A stretch of DNA of 48,963 nucleotides. Source: Lachnospiraceae bacterium A4. Lineage in GTDB: Bacteria > Bacillota > Clostridia > Lachnospirales > Lachnospiraceae. A program made the translations under genes and the position numbers. The stretch covers positions 136,927 through 185,889 of the forward strand of contig KE159532.1 of the NCBI GenBank assembly GCA_000403215.2, read 5' to 3'. Below, one piece after another: positions 7,294 to 16,006 of the stretch. The notes below the pieces were generated by a model. The model worked only from the letters and a program-made list of their open reading frames with translations, had not been told where the DNA came from and ran no database searches. Positions within the stretch are counted from its first letter, which is position 1. Every line of letters starts with the position of its first letter.

Positions 7294-7314
7294 CAGACCC
7301 GCACGGGTTTTAAA
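7294..7314. terminator. Short hairpin terminator between convergent genes
   Basis: ACCCG-ca-CGGGT followed by TTT (7296-7311). It lies between the ends of spoVAE and the minus-strand DUF5721-like gene and overlaps the end of the latter. Confidence 0.5.
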
Positions 7315-7822
7315 TTCGTTCCTCGAAATCGAGTCCAAAGCTGGACAAGAGCTGGCGCACATAAGCGTCCCACAAAGTTTCTGCACTCTTGTCCATGACA
7401 AAGGTGGTAAAGGCGCTGCCAGTGATGCAGGTCACTTTCCCGTTGTCATAGCGGATATTGAGGACGAGTGAGCGAATCAGGCTGGCTGCAACTCCGCATT
7501 CTGGATTTGCAGCTATTTTTTCAATCATCTCAGGTGCAGCGTGAAGCACTACCTTGAAGGATACAGGCGTCTTTTTGCCCTTGATGAGCTGGAAGCAGAA
7601 GGAGCGGATGTCCTTCCAGGAGGAAAAGACGGCGGACTGATGATTGTGTTCAAGCTGCGCCCACTCCTCACTGCTGTAAAAGTCCTTGACAAGATGCCCG
7701 TCAATGTGGAAGGTATTGTAGGTGGTGATCACAGCCTCCTCCACCAGAAAAGAATCAAACTGCTCGGACAAGAGCAGCGCGTTCATAATATTTTTGGTAA
7801 TCTTAATCTCTAGTGCAATCAT
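7310..7822 (-). CDS. DUF5721-like protein
   Basis: 170 aa, read leftward. The start at 7822 was chosen because AAAAAGGAG precedes it; a longer frame to 7921 would run through the promoter. The pattern MIALEIKITKNIMNALL, FLVEEAVITTYNTFHIDGH and WKDIRSFCFQLIKGKKTP matches what I remember of the DUF5721 family common in Lachnospiraceae (from memory, not searched). It is cytoplasmic and of unknown function. The 3' part has a beta-rich IRYDNGKVTCITGSAFTTF, and the protein ends in an amphipathic helix. It has its own promoter with an overlapping palindrome, so it is probably regulated alone. Confidence 0.65.
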   Translation of the reverse strand: MIALEIKITKNIMNALLLSEQFDSFLVEEAVITTYNTFHIDGHLVKDFYSSEEWAQLEHNHQSAVFSSWKDIRSFCFQLIKGKKTPVSFKVVLHAAPEMIEKIAANPECGVAASLIRSLVLNIRYDNGKVTCITGSAFTTFVMDKSAETLWDAYVRQLLSSFGLDFEERI

Positions 7823-7846
7823 GATGTTCTCCTTTTTCATGCGAGC

Positions 7847-7884
7847 GTATACTTTAGTATACTGGTATTTACAGGAAACTTCAA
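7847..7884 (-). promoter_or_regulatory. Promoter with overlapping 16-bp operator-like palindrome
   Basis: On the complement: TTGAAG (7884-7879), a 17-base spacer and TATACT (7861-7856). The perfect inverted repeat GTATACT-tt-AGTATAC (7847-7862) covers the -10 and start region, where a repressor would block transcription. It is 25-60 bp before the DUF5721-like gene. Confidence 0.6.
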
Positions 7885-8000
7885 GTTTTGGCAGCAAGTT
7901 TTTGAGAAAAGTGCTTTTCAAATAATGTGATATATGATAAGATAATACATAGTTATGGATACTAGATAATATAGTTTTGAGAAATGAGAGGTAGACACCG

Positions 8001-8840
8001 ATGAGATATAAGATAGTTGTTGACAGCTGCTGCGAACTGCCGCAGGATTTAAAAAACGACGAGCGGTTTGAGATTGTGCCGCTGACGCTGATCGTGGGGG
8101 ATTGTTATGAGAAAGAGGACAATATGGCGTTTGACCAGCGGGAGTTTCTCGACGCAGTGGCATCCTGTCCAGAGTGCCCTAAGTCCGCATGTCCTTCACC
8201 GGAGAGATACCGCACGGCATACGAGACAGAAGCAGAACGTGTGTATGTAGTTACGCTCTCCTCAAAACTCAGCGGTAGTTACAATAGCGCTGTTCTTGGG
8301 AAAAATCTGTATCATGAAAAGTATGGGGAGAAGGACATTTATGTCATTGATTCCAAATCGGCTGCCTGTGGAGAGACGCAGATTGCCTATAAAATTATGG
8401 AGTTGGAAGCGCAGGGGCTTGCGTTTGAGGAGATTACAGCGCAGATAGAACAATTTGTAAAAGAGATGAACACCTATTTTGTGCTGGAAAATCTGGATAC
8501 GCTGCGGAAAAATGGCAGGCTTTCTGGCGTCAAGGCGCTTGTGGCCTCCACGCTTAATATCAAGCCGGTAATGGGCGCAGATGATGGCAGCATCATTCAG
8601 CTCGGGCAGAGCATCGGAATGAAAAAGGCGCTGGCAAAGATGGCGGAGACCGCGATTGCGGAAGCTGTGGAGGCGGGGAAGAAACGGCTGATGATCACGC
8701 ACTGCAACAATCTCAAGGCAGCGGAGTGTGTGCGCCGCCACATTGAGGAGAAGCTGCATTTCAAGGAGACACTGATCCTGGACGCCGCCGGGGTGAGCAG
8801 TATGTACGCCAATGACGGCGGCGTGATCGTTACGATTTGA
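8001..8840 (+). CDS. DegV family fatty-acid-binding protein
   Basis: 279 aa, ATG 8001 after GAGAGG. DegV-fold proteins bind a fatty acid; in Firmicutes some (FakB) present it to the kinase FakA for phosphorylation and lipid synthesis. Seen: the N-terminal IVVDSCCELP, TLSSKLSGSYNSAVLG (the T/S-S-x-L-S-G-T/S-Y loop that binds the carboxylate), YVIDSKSAACGETQIAY, NLDTLRKNGRLSGVKAL, and LNIKPVMGADDGSI. Length is typical. No fakA gene is nearby. It runs head to head with the DUF5721-like gene and ends three bases before the convergent LytTR gene. The 180-bp upstream region is AT-rich with several -10-like boxes. Confidence 0.9.
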   Translation: MRYKIVVDSCCELPQDLKNDERFEIVPLTLIVGDCYEKEDNMAFDQREFLDAVASCPECPKSACPSPERYRTAYETEAERVYVVTLSSKLSGSYNSAVLGKNLYHEKYGEKDIYVIDSKSAACGETQIAYKIMELEAQGLAFEEITAQIEQFVKEMNTYFVLENLDTLRKNGRLSGVKALVASTLNIKPVMGADDGSIIQLGQSIGMKKALAKMAETAIAEAVEAGKKRLMITHCNNLKAAECVRRHIEEKLHFKETLILDAAGVSSMYANDGGVIVTI

Positions 8841-8842
8841 CA

Positions 8843-9556
8843 TTATGCCTGCTCGTCGATTTCCTGTTTCATCCATTTGTATTCCCGGTAGCGCAAAAGT
8901 GATATTTTTAACTCTTTGTTGTCCTGCATCACCAGCGCGACAGGCGTGACGGTGTTCACATATTTAAAGTTGGCGATACTATTTTTATTGACACGTTCAA
9001 ATTCTTCATACGGTTCAAAAATCTGGCGGAGTTCATCAATTTTTTCATCGACATCAATGGTGGTGTTGTCCGTCAGATACAGCGTACAGGTGCGGGCGCC
9101 CTCGAGGGCGTACAGTATCATGTATTTGGGCACATGAATGAGCACGGAGTTCTTATGTACGCTGATGGAGACCACATGCCCGGAGACATTGGCGTCGCCC
9201 AGCGCCAGAAATTCGGGCAGGGGGTCTGGGATATATGGTTTTCTGGCATGCACCACATAGTCTGGCAAGTTGGGCAGCGCAGTATAGTCAATCTTGTCTG
9301 AATACAGGACCAGCGGTGCATGGTAGCCCATTTCTTCTAAATGTTCCAAGATAAATTCTACGATGCCGGGCTCGGAACTCATGTCCATAAAAATCAGGTT
9401 ATACTTCAGGGGATTGGCGAGAAAGTGCATCTTCTCGCCGTAGGAGTCCACATACAGGATATTTGGCGTGCCGGCACGCTTGTCGGATTCCCTCGAGAGC
9501 AGCCGCTCTAAATGCTTGCGGTCTGCTACATTATCATCACATATTGCTACATGCAT
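8843..9556 (-). CDS. LytTR-type response regulator
   Basis: 237 aa, leftward. N-terminal CheY-like receiver (about 1-120): acidic pair CDD (6-8), likely phosphorylated Asp58 in LIFMDM, and Lys106 in HARKPY. C-terminal LytTR DNA-binding domain (about 135-232), with VSISVHKNSVLIHVPKYMIL at its start and the conserved FERVNKNSIANFKYVNTV segment. Such proteins act with a histidine kinase, usually in peptide sensing or polysaccharide control, but no kinase gene is adjacent, so the partner is elsewhere. The receiver lacks the usual loop spacing after Asp58 (MSSEPG) and may be atypical. It has its own promoter and a roughly 170-nt leader with a hairpin. Confidence 0.85.
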   Translation of the reverse strand: MHVAICDDNVADRKHLERLLSRESDKRAGTPNILYVDSYGEKMHFLANPLKYNLIFMDMSSEPGIVEFILEHLEEMGYHAPLVLYSDKIDYTALPNLPDYVVHARKPYIPDPLPEFLALGDANVSGHVVSISVHKNSVLIHVPKYMILYALEGARTCTLYLTDNTTIDVDEKIDELRQIFEPYEEFERVNKNSIANFKYVNTVTPVALVMQDNKELKISLLRYREYKWMKQEIDEQA

Positions 9557-9639
9557 AATCTGTTTACACCTCTTTTATCACAATTTCTTGATTAAAATTT
9601 TTGTCACGGTTTTTCCACGTTTCTATCTATATGGTATCA

Positions 9640-9656
9640 GTCTGCACAATGCAGAC
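9640..9656 (-). other. Hairpin in the LytTR gene leader
   Basis: GTCTGC-acaat-GCAGAC, a perfect 6-bp stem in the 5' leader about 85 bases before the start codon. No T-run follows. It could be a transcript stabiliser or a protein site. Confidence 0.35.
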
Positions 9657-9730
9657 GTTCTGTATGTTTTTATTCTATTGGAATATATACAAAAGATATC
9701 GAGATGAAAGTGAAAATATTTGTTAATATT

Positions 9731-9758
9731 ACTATAATAGCACAATCGTCGTGTGCAA
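9731..9758 (-). promoter_or_regulatory. Promoter for the LytTR regulator gene
   Basis: On the complement: TTGCAC (9758-9753), a 16-base spacer and TATAGT (9736-9731). Confidence 0.55.
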
Positions 9759-9784
9759 AACAAGTGTTAATTATGAACTATTTT

Positions 9785-10624
9785 TCAGAATTTTTTCAAG
9801 CCATTTGCGTCTAAAGATTTTCGATATTTTCCGGGCGTGATGCCGATATTTTTGTGAAATTGTCTGCAAAAATGTTCTATGTTTTTGTAGCCGCACTGCT
9901 CTGAAATCTCTGAAATGCTATGTTCTGTGTAGGCGAGCAGATCTTTTGCCTTGCGCAGCCGTAAGTCAATGACATCGTCCATACAAGAGATATCGAACTG
10001 CCGTTTGTAAAGCATTTGTAAATGTCCCATGCTTAGATGGAGCTGCCGCGCCATTTCACGGACACTCCACGGAAACTGCGGATTGTTGGAAATCTGCCGC
10101 CGCAGCATCAGCAGTTCATGGTCGTGGGAGGAGGCGGCATGGTGCAGCACATCATCGCGCAGCTTTAAGAACAGAATGCGCAAAAGATAAGAGATTGTCG
10201 GATTGTCATTGGCGTCGGTCTGTGCGGCGGCATCTTCTGCTTTTGCATAATGGTACATTCGGGAAGTTCCTGTCCACAGCGAAGTCTCCCATGTGAGCAA
10301 TTGCATGAGATTATGACAATATTCCGGGTCCGAGATTTGAAACGGACAAGTCGTCAGGGGAAAATTCCTGACAAAGGTTTCATCTGATGAGAAACGAATC
10401 CAGTCGTCACTGTAAAAGTCGGTGCACGCACTGTACCAGATCGGCGTGTGCGGCGGGTAGAGCATGGCGCAGTGTGCAGGGTATTCTTCAATCGCTCCGT
10501 TGATGCAGAAGCGGGCAGGCGTGTGGGTAATCAGCAGCAGATAGCAGTCATAGCCCTCTGCAATGTCAAAGACAAAGTCCGCAGTGTGCTGCGCATCGTA
10601 CCCAGTGAAATGAATATAGTTCAT
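9785..10624 (-). CDS. AraC family transcriptional regulator, likely of the xylan locus
   Basis: 279 aa, leftward. The start at 10624 has GGAG six bases before it; an upstream ATG at 10672 lacks an SD. The N-terminal cupin-like ligand domain (about 1-110) includes YHLLLITHTP-like strands and HCAMLYPPHTPIWY. The C-terminal pair of helix-turn-helix motifs (about 180-275) carries WSVREMARQLHLSMGHLQML and the signature SISEISEQCGYKNIEHFCRQ followed by ITPGKYRK. It is divergent from the GH3-GH115-SGNH-GH43-GH43 run, so it probably senses a xylan-derived sugar and activates that operon (inference from position). Confidence 0.88.
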   Translation of the reverse strand: MNYIHFTGYDAQHTADFVFDIAEGYDCYLLLITHTPARFCINGAIEEYPAHCAMLYPPHTPIWYSACTDFYSDDWIRFSSDETFVRNFPLTTCPFQISDPEYCHNLMQLLTWETSLWTGTSRMYHYAKAEDAAAQTDANDNPTISYLLRILFLKLRDDVLHHAASSHDHELLMLRRQISNNPQFPWSVREMARQLHLSMGHLQMLYKRQFDISCMDDVIDLRLRKAKDLLAYTEHSISEISEQCGYKNIEHFCRQFHKNIGITPGKYRKSLDANGLKKF

Positions 10625-10814
10625 AAAAATCTCCATTCTTACCAAAATCTGCGAATTTGGGCGTAAGCACAAATTTGCCGTGTGAAAAATAAATTTTTCA
10701 CACTATGTACCCTCCCATAAAATGCTGTTTAGAATCAACTATTACAATGAGTATAGCAGATTTATCAGATTAGTACAATCGTAGAATATATCAAAAAGTT
10801 GTGAGTAAATATCA

Positions 10815-10843
10815 TTGTATGGAAACAGGGTGTGATTTATAAT
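10815..10843 (+). promoter_or_regulatory. Promoter of the xylan-oligosaccharide operon
   Basis: TTGTAT (10815-10820), a 17-base spacer and TATAAT (10838-10843), 50 bp before the GH3 start. The weak -35 fits activation by the divergent AraC protein. The rest of 10625-10893 is AT-rich control region. Confidence 0.55.
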
Positions 10844-10893
10844 AATGTATACTTATGACAATATTTTAAATCAAGAATGAGGAGGAACACAGG

Positions 10894-13032
10894 ATGGAGC
10901 TGGTTCAGAATAAAGAATTGACGGCAGCGTACCGCAGACGCGCAGAGGAACTTGTCGCACAGATGACCTTGGAGGAAAAAGTGATGCAGACAATGCATCA
11001 TGCTCCCGCGATCGAACGGCTTGGCATCAAGGCGTACAACTGGTGGAATGAGGCGCTGCACGGCGTGGCGCGCGCGGGCACAGCGACCGTTTTCCCGCAG
11101 GCGGTCGGCATGGCGGCAGCGTTTGACGAGGAGTTGATGGAGCAGGTGGGCGATGCGGTCTCCACAGAGGCGCGGGCAAAGTTTGTCATGCAGCAGGAGG
11201 GGGACGATGAAGACATTTATAAGGGACTGACGTTCTGGGCGCCCAATGTCAATATTTTCCGCGACCCGCGCTGGGGAAGGGGACATGAGACGTTTGGCGA
11301 GGACCCCTATCTGACCAGCAGGCTTGGCGTGCGCTATATTATGGGACTGCAGGGGCATGATGAGAAGTATCTCAAGACAGCAGCGTGTGCCAAGCATTTT
11401 GCGGTGCACAGCGGTCCTGAGGATGTGCGTCACAGCTTCGATGCATGCGTGAATGAACAGGATTTGAGGGAAACTTATCTTCCGGCATTTCAGGCATGTG
11501 TGCAGGAAGCCGGTGTGGAGACGGTGATGGGTGCTTACAATCGCACAAACGGGGAGCCGTGTTGTGGAAGCGGGCGTCTTTTGAGAGATATTTTGCGGAA
11601 AGAGTGGGGATTTGAGGGACATGTGACCTCGGACTGCTGGGCGATCAAAGATTTTCATGAGCAGCACTGCGTGACGGCGACGCCGGTGGAATCCGTCTCC
11701 CTTGCCATGAACAATGGGTGTGACTTAAACTGCGGCTCTTTATTTCTGTATCTGGAACAGGCAGTGAAGGAGGGGCTGGTGGATGAGAAACGGCTGGACG
11801 AGGCGGTGGTGAACCTGTTTACCTCGCGCATGAAGCTGGGCGTGTTTGATGAGAAAGGGGAGAATCCATATGACAAGATTCCCTACACGGTCGTGGATTC
11901 GCCCAAGATGCGCAGGCTGAATGAACAGGTGGCAGAGCGCTGTGTCGTTCTGCTCAAAAATGACAACCAGATCTTGCCGCTACAGAAGGAAAAACTACAT
12001 ACCATCGGCGTGATCGGGCCAAACGCTGACAACCGCAGGGCGTTAGTTGGAAACTATGAGGGAACCGCATCGCGCTATGTGACCGTGCTTGAAGGCATTC
12101 AGGATTATGTCGGGGACGAGGTGCGCGTGCTCTATTCAGAGGGCTGCCATCTGTACAAGGACAGGACAAGCGGGCTTGCGCAGGAAAATGATCGTGCCTC
12201 TGAGGTGCGCGGCGTGTGCAGGGAGAGTGATGTCATCATCGCGGTGATGGGGCTGGATGCCTCGCTAGAGGGCGAGGAGGGCGACACTGGAAATGAATAT
12301 GGAAGCGGGGACAAGCCGAACTTAAATCTGCCCGGTTTGCAGCACGATATCTTGAAAATTGCAAAAGAGAGCGGAAAGCCAGTGATTTTGGTGCTTTTGA
12401 CAGGAAGTGCGATGGCGGTGACATGGGAGGACGCGCATCTTGACGCGATTCTGCAAGGCTGGTACCCGGGGGCGCAGGGCGGCGCGGCAATCGCCAGAAT
12501 TTTGTTTGGGGAGGCAAATCCAGAGGGAAAACTTCCGGTGACATTTTATCGCACGACAGAAGAGCTTCCAGCGTTTGAGGACTATTCCATGAAGGGAAGA
12601 ACGTACCGCTATATGAAACAGAAGGCGTTGTATCCGTTTGGCTATGGGCTGTCGTATACCACGTATTCCTACGAGAATGCAAAACTTGTGTCCGATGACA
12701 TCTGCGGGGAAGCGGGCGTGATTCTGCGGGCAGAAGTGAGAAATACCGGAGTGATGGACGGCACGGAGACGGTTCAAATCTATGTTGGTCTGGATCGGGA
12801 CGAGGCGCCGAATCCGCAGTTAAAAAAGATTGTGAAGGTGCCCTTAAAGGCAGGTGAGTCCAAGCAGGTTGAGGCAGTGCTGCCAAAGGAGGCATTTATG
12901 CTCTATGATGAAAAGGGTGAGCATGTATTGTATCCGGGAACCTATCATATTTATATGGGCGGTTCGCAGCCCGACGCGCGCAGTCTGGAGCTGACCAAGA
13001 AGGAAGTGTGTCATTTTACGGTATCATTATAA
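10894..13032 (+). CDS. GH3 beta-glycosidase, probably beta-xylosidase
   Basis: 712 aa, ATG 10894 after GAGGAGG. GH3 enzymes remove terminal sugars from oligosaccharides with retention. N-terminal TIM barrel (about 1-300): substrate-binding CAKHFAVHSG (K167-H168), RDPRWGRGHETFGEDPYL, and the nucleophile Asp247 in VTSDCWAIKDF. Then the alpha/beta sandwich (about 345-570) with GPNADNRRALVGNYEG and acidic loops (EGEEGDTGNEYG), and a C-terminal fibronectin-III-like domain (about 610-705). The HSGPEDVRHSF and SDCWAI variants are those I associate with the xylosidase branch rather than typical beta-glucosidases. No signal peptide, so it acts in the cytoplasm. First gene of the locus. Confidence 0.9.
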   Translation: MELVQNKELTAAYRRRAEELVAQMTLEEKVMQTMHHAPAIERLGIKAYNWWNEALHGVARAGTATVFPQAVGMAAAFDEELMEQVGDAVSTEARAKFVMQQEGDDEDIYKGLTFWAPNVNIFRDPRWGRGHETFGEDPYLTSRLGVRYIMGLQGHDEKYLKTAACAKHFAVHSGPEDVRHSFDACVNEQDLRETYLPAFQACVQEAGVETVMGAYNRTNGEPCCGSGRLLRDILRKEWGFEGHVTSDCWAIKDFHEQHCVTATPVESVSLAMNNGCDLNCGSLFLYLEQAVKEGLVDEKRLDEAVVNLFTSRMKLGVFDEKGENPYDKIPYTVVDSPKMRRLNEQVAERCVVLLKNDNQILPLQKEKLHTIGVIGPNADNRRALVGNYEGTASRYVTVLEGIQDYVGDEVRVLYSEGCHLYKDRTSGLAQENDRASEVRGVCRESDVIIAVMGLDASLEGEEGDTGNEYGSGDKPNLNLPGLQHDILKIAKESGKPVILVLLTGSAMAVTWEDAHLDAILQGWYPGAQGGAAIARILFGEANPEGKLPVTFYRTTEELPAFEDYSMKGRTYRYMKQKALYPFGYGLSYTTYSYENAKLVSDDICGEAGVILRAEVRNTGVMDGTETVQIYVGLDRDEAPNPQLKKIVKVPLKAGESKQVEAVLPKEAFMLYDEKGEHVLYPGTYHIYMGGSQPDARSLELTKKEVCHFTVSL

Positions 13033-13070
13033 ATGGATATTCTGAATAGCGTTAACTGAGAGGAATACAG

Positions 13071-15986
13071 ATGAATACTTTTACGATATTCGAACAAAAA
13101 GCACCTGAGAACAAGCCTGCGCAGCTATTGATTGAAACGCAGGCGTATGAGGGCATAAAGCGGATAGGCGCGCGCGTGGCGTGTGACATTGGGCTGGTGG
13201 CAGGCGTCGAGCCCGCGCTGATCACTGCGCCAAACCAGTGTGAAAATGACAGAGTTGTCATTTTTGCCACGCTCGGGAAAAGCCCGTTTCTGGAGATGCT
13301 GGAGGCATCGGGCAGATGGAGCGGCGCACAGATTCAGGGGAAGCGGGAGGTATACCAGATACAGGTTGTGAGCGCACCATTTCCTCAGATGCCATCTGTG
13401 AAGGAGGCATTGGTCATCGCGGGCAGTGACAAGCGGGGAACCATCTACGGCATGTTTCGGCTGTCCGAGTTGTGTGGGGTGTCGCCATTGGTTTACTGGG
13501 GAGATGTGTCTCCTGAGAAAAAGGACACGGTGAGAGTGTCTGTCGGGGACGGGATTCTCTCCAAAGAGCCCTCCGTAAAATACCGCGGCTTCTTTATCAA
13601 TGATGAGTGGCCTGCTTTTGGAAACTGGTGTATGGAGACGTTTGGCGGCGTCAATGCCAAGGCATATGAGGAGATTTTTATCCTGCTGCTGCGTCTCAAA
13701 GGCAATTATCTGTGGCCTGCCATGTGGGACTCTGTCTTTTCGGAGGAGGGACCGGGGCTTGCGAGTGCTGAGCTTGCGGACATGTACGGCGTTGTCATGG
13801 GTACCTCGCACCACGAGCCGCTCTGCCGCGCCGGGGAGGAATGGCAGCGGATTTACCAAAAATACGGCGAGGACAACACGTGGAGTTTTTTGTCAAACAA
13901 GGAGGCCATCACAGAATTTTGGAAGGACGGCATCTTGCGAAACAAGCCGTATGAAAATGTGATTACGATTGGAATGCGTGGAGAGAGCGATTCGATGCTG
14001 CTGCCAGAGGATGCAGGGCTTGCGGACAATGTGCAGGTAATCAAGGACGCGATCAAGACACAGCACGCGCTGCTGCGTCAGTATATGGACAAGGACTTGA
14101 AGGATATTCCGCGAATGCTTGCCATCTATAAAGAGGTGGAGGACTATTACTATGGCGACGAGACCTGCGAGGGGCTGCGGGGCTGGGAGGAGCTTGATGA
14201 CGTGATCTTGCTGCTCTGCGAGGACAATTTCGGCAACACCAGAGGACTGCCGACGGAGGCGGACAGGGCACATTCCGGCGGCTATGGGATGTATTATCAT
14301 TTTGACTATCACGGCGGTCCGATCAGTTATGAGTGGCAGAACACATCGCGTCTGACAAAGACATGGGAGCAGATGACGCAGGCGTATGAGTATGGCGTGC
14401 GCGAGCTTTGGATTGTCAATGTGGGAGATGTGAAGGGCGCCGAGTATCCGCTGTGCTATTTTATGGATTTGGCATATGATTATGAAACTTACAGCCAGCC
14501 CAATCAGACCGAGGCATATGCAAAGGCGTGGATTGAACAACAGTTTGGAAAACGCCTGAGTGAGGAGGACAAACAAGAGTTATTTGTACTTCTGGATGGA
14601 TTTACCAAATGGAATGCAGCGCGGCACCCGGAGGCGATGGCGCCCGAGATCTATCATCCCTGTCATTTTCGGGAGGGTGAGCGTGTCTGGAATGAGGTGC
14701 ATGCGCTGATGGAGACCGCACAGCGGCTGAACGAGCGTATGCCAAAGGAGTGTCTGGACGCGTATTGCAGCATGATTTATTACCCGGCGATGGCATCATT
14801 TCATCTGATTTTGATGCACATTGAGGCGGGCTGGAATGCTTTTTATGCAAAACAGGGCAGCATGGCAGCGAATGCTTTGGCTGCCAGCATAAAGCGGCAC
14901 GCGGTGAAGGACCGGCAGTATGTGCGCGCCTATCACGCGCTGGCTGGCGGCAAGTGGAATCATATGATGGACTCTGCGCACACTGGTTTTCGAAGCTGGG
15001 ACGCCCACGACTGGATGTATCCGTCAGTGCAGGAGGTGATTCCGCTTCCGATGGCAAAAATCATTGTCAGCTTTCGGGGCGGGGAAGCATTTCATTTGGG
15101 GGAACACTGGCAGGACAGCAGTTATCCCTGCAATGATGATTTCACCAGACCAGATACAAAAGAGGTGGTGATCGAGCTTGGCAGCCGCGGAGAGGTGGAC
15201 TTCTCCTACCGCATAGCGTGCGAAAAGCCGTGGGTATGCTTTGACAAAACCAAGGGCAGTGTCGAGAGCTGTACACAGGGAATGGACAGGATTACAGTCA
15301 CTTGTGACAGAACGAAATTAACAGGCAGAGAGCGTGCGCTGATAGAAATTTTTGTCTTGTTTGACAATGGCGAAAAAACGGTTGGACGGCTGGAGCTTCT
15401 CGCGGAGGAGACGGTGGCAGAGGATTCTTATACAGTGGGGGCCTACATCGAGAAACAGGGCTATATTGCCATGAATGCGGACGGCTTTACAGAGAAAAAG
15501 GATGTGGGGGAGGAGGGCTTTCAGGTCCTTGCACACCTCGGCAGAATGGGTGCCGCTGTGAAGGCTTTTCCTGTGACAAAATCGTGGATTGGCGCGGAAG
15601 AGGCGCCGTATCTGAGATATTCGTTTGTGGCGGAGCACACGGCAGATTACGTCGTACAGTTTTATCTGCTATCCAGAAATCCAGTGGAAAAAGGAATGCG
15701 CATGCGCCTTGCCTTTGGCGTCAATGACGAGCCTGCAAGCGTGCTTGACACGGTCTCATCGTCGTTCCATACGGATAGCGCGTGCGAAGAGTGGAGCCGC
15801 GGCGTGCTTGACAATGTCCGCATCATCGAGTCTAGCATTTCTGTTAGCAAGGGCGAAAACCAGTTGTATTTCTATGCGGCGGACCCCGGCATTGTGCTGG
15901 AACGGATTGTTTTGTATCCTGAGAATACAGTGCTGCCAGAGTCCTATCTTGGACCAGCAGAGAGCTGGCGGACGGGAAATATTTAG
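13071..15986 (+). CDS. GH115 alpha-glucuronidase (xylan alpha-1,2-glucuronosidase type)
   Basis: 971 aa, ATG 13071 after AGAGGAA, 38 bp behind the GH3 gene. GH115 enzymes release (4-O-methyl-)glucuronic acid from xylan, including internal residues. The length and order match the family: an N-terminal carbohydrate-esterase-like domain with AGSDKRGTIYGMFRLSE, then the catalytic barrel beginning KYRGFFINDEWP, followed by LRLKGNYLWPAMWDSVF, MGTSHHEPLCRAGEEW, ITIGMRGESDS and LWIVNVGDVKGAEYPLCYF. A helical part and a C-terminal beta domain (about 800-960) complete it. There is no signal peptide, so oligomers must be imported first. Confidence 0.93.
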   Translation: MNTFTIFEQKAPENKPAQLLIETQAYEGIKRIGARVACDIGLVAGVEPALITAPNQCENDRVVIFATLGKSPFLEMLEASGRWSGAQIQGKREVYQIQVVSAPFPQMPSVKEALVIAGSDKRGTIYGMFRLSELCGVSPLVYWGDVSPEKKDTVRVSVGDGILSKEPSVKYRGFFINDEWPAFGNWCMETFGGVNAKAYEEIFILLLRLKGNYLWPAMWDSVFSEEGPGLASAELADMYGVVMGTSHHEPLCRAGEEWQRIYQKYGEDNTWSFLSNKEAITEFWKDGILRNKPYENVITIGMRGESDSMLLPEDAGLADNVQVIKDAIKTQHALLRQYMDKDLKDIPRMLAIYKEVEDYYYGDETCEGLRGWEELDDVILLLCEDNFGNTRGLPTEADRAHSGGYGMYYHFDYHGGPISYEWQNTSRLTKTWEQMTQAYEYGVRELWIVNVGDVKGAEYPLCYFMDLAYDYETYSQPNQTEAYAKAWIEQQFGKRLSEEDKQELFVLLDGFTKWNAARHPEAMAPEIYHPCHFREGERVWNEVHALMETAQRLNERMPKECLDAYCSMIYYPAMASFHLILMHIEAGWNAFYAKQGSMAANALAASIKRHAVKDRQYVRAYHALAGGKWNHMMDSAHTGFRSWDAHDWMYPSVQEVIPLPMAKIIVSFRGGEAFHLGEHWQDSSYPCNDDFTRPDTKEVVIELGSRGEVDFSYRIACEKPWVCFDKTKGSVESCTQGMDRITVTCDRTKLTGRERALIEIFVLFDNGEKTVGRLELLAEETVAEDSYTVGAYIEKQGYIAMNADGFTEKKDVGEEGFQVLAHLGRMGAAVKAFPVTKSWIGAEEAPYLRYSFVAEHTADYVVQFYLLSRNPVEKGMRMRLAFGVNDEPASVLDTVSSSFHTDSACEEWSRGVLDNVRIIESSISVSKGENQLYFYAADPGIVLERIVLYPENTVLPESYLGPAESWRTGNI

Positions 15987-16006
15987 CGATATGGAGGTTA
16001 GAGTGT

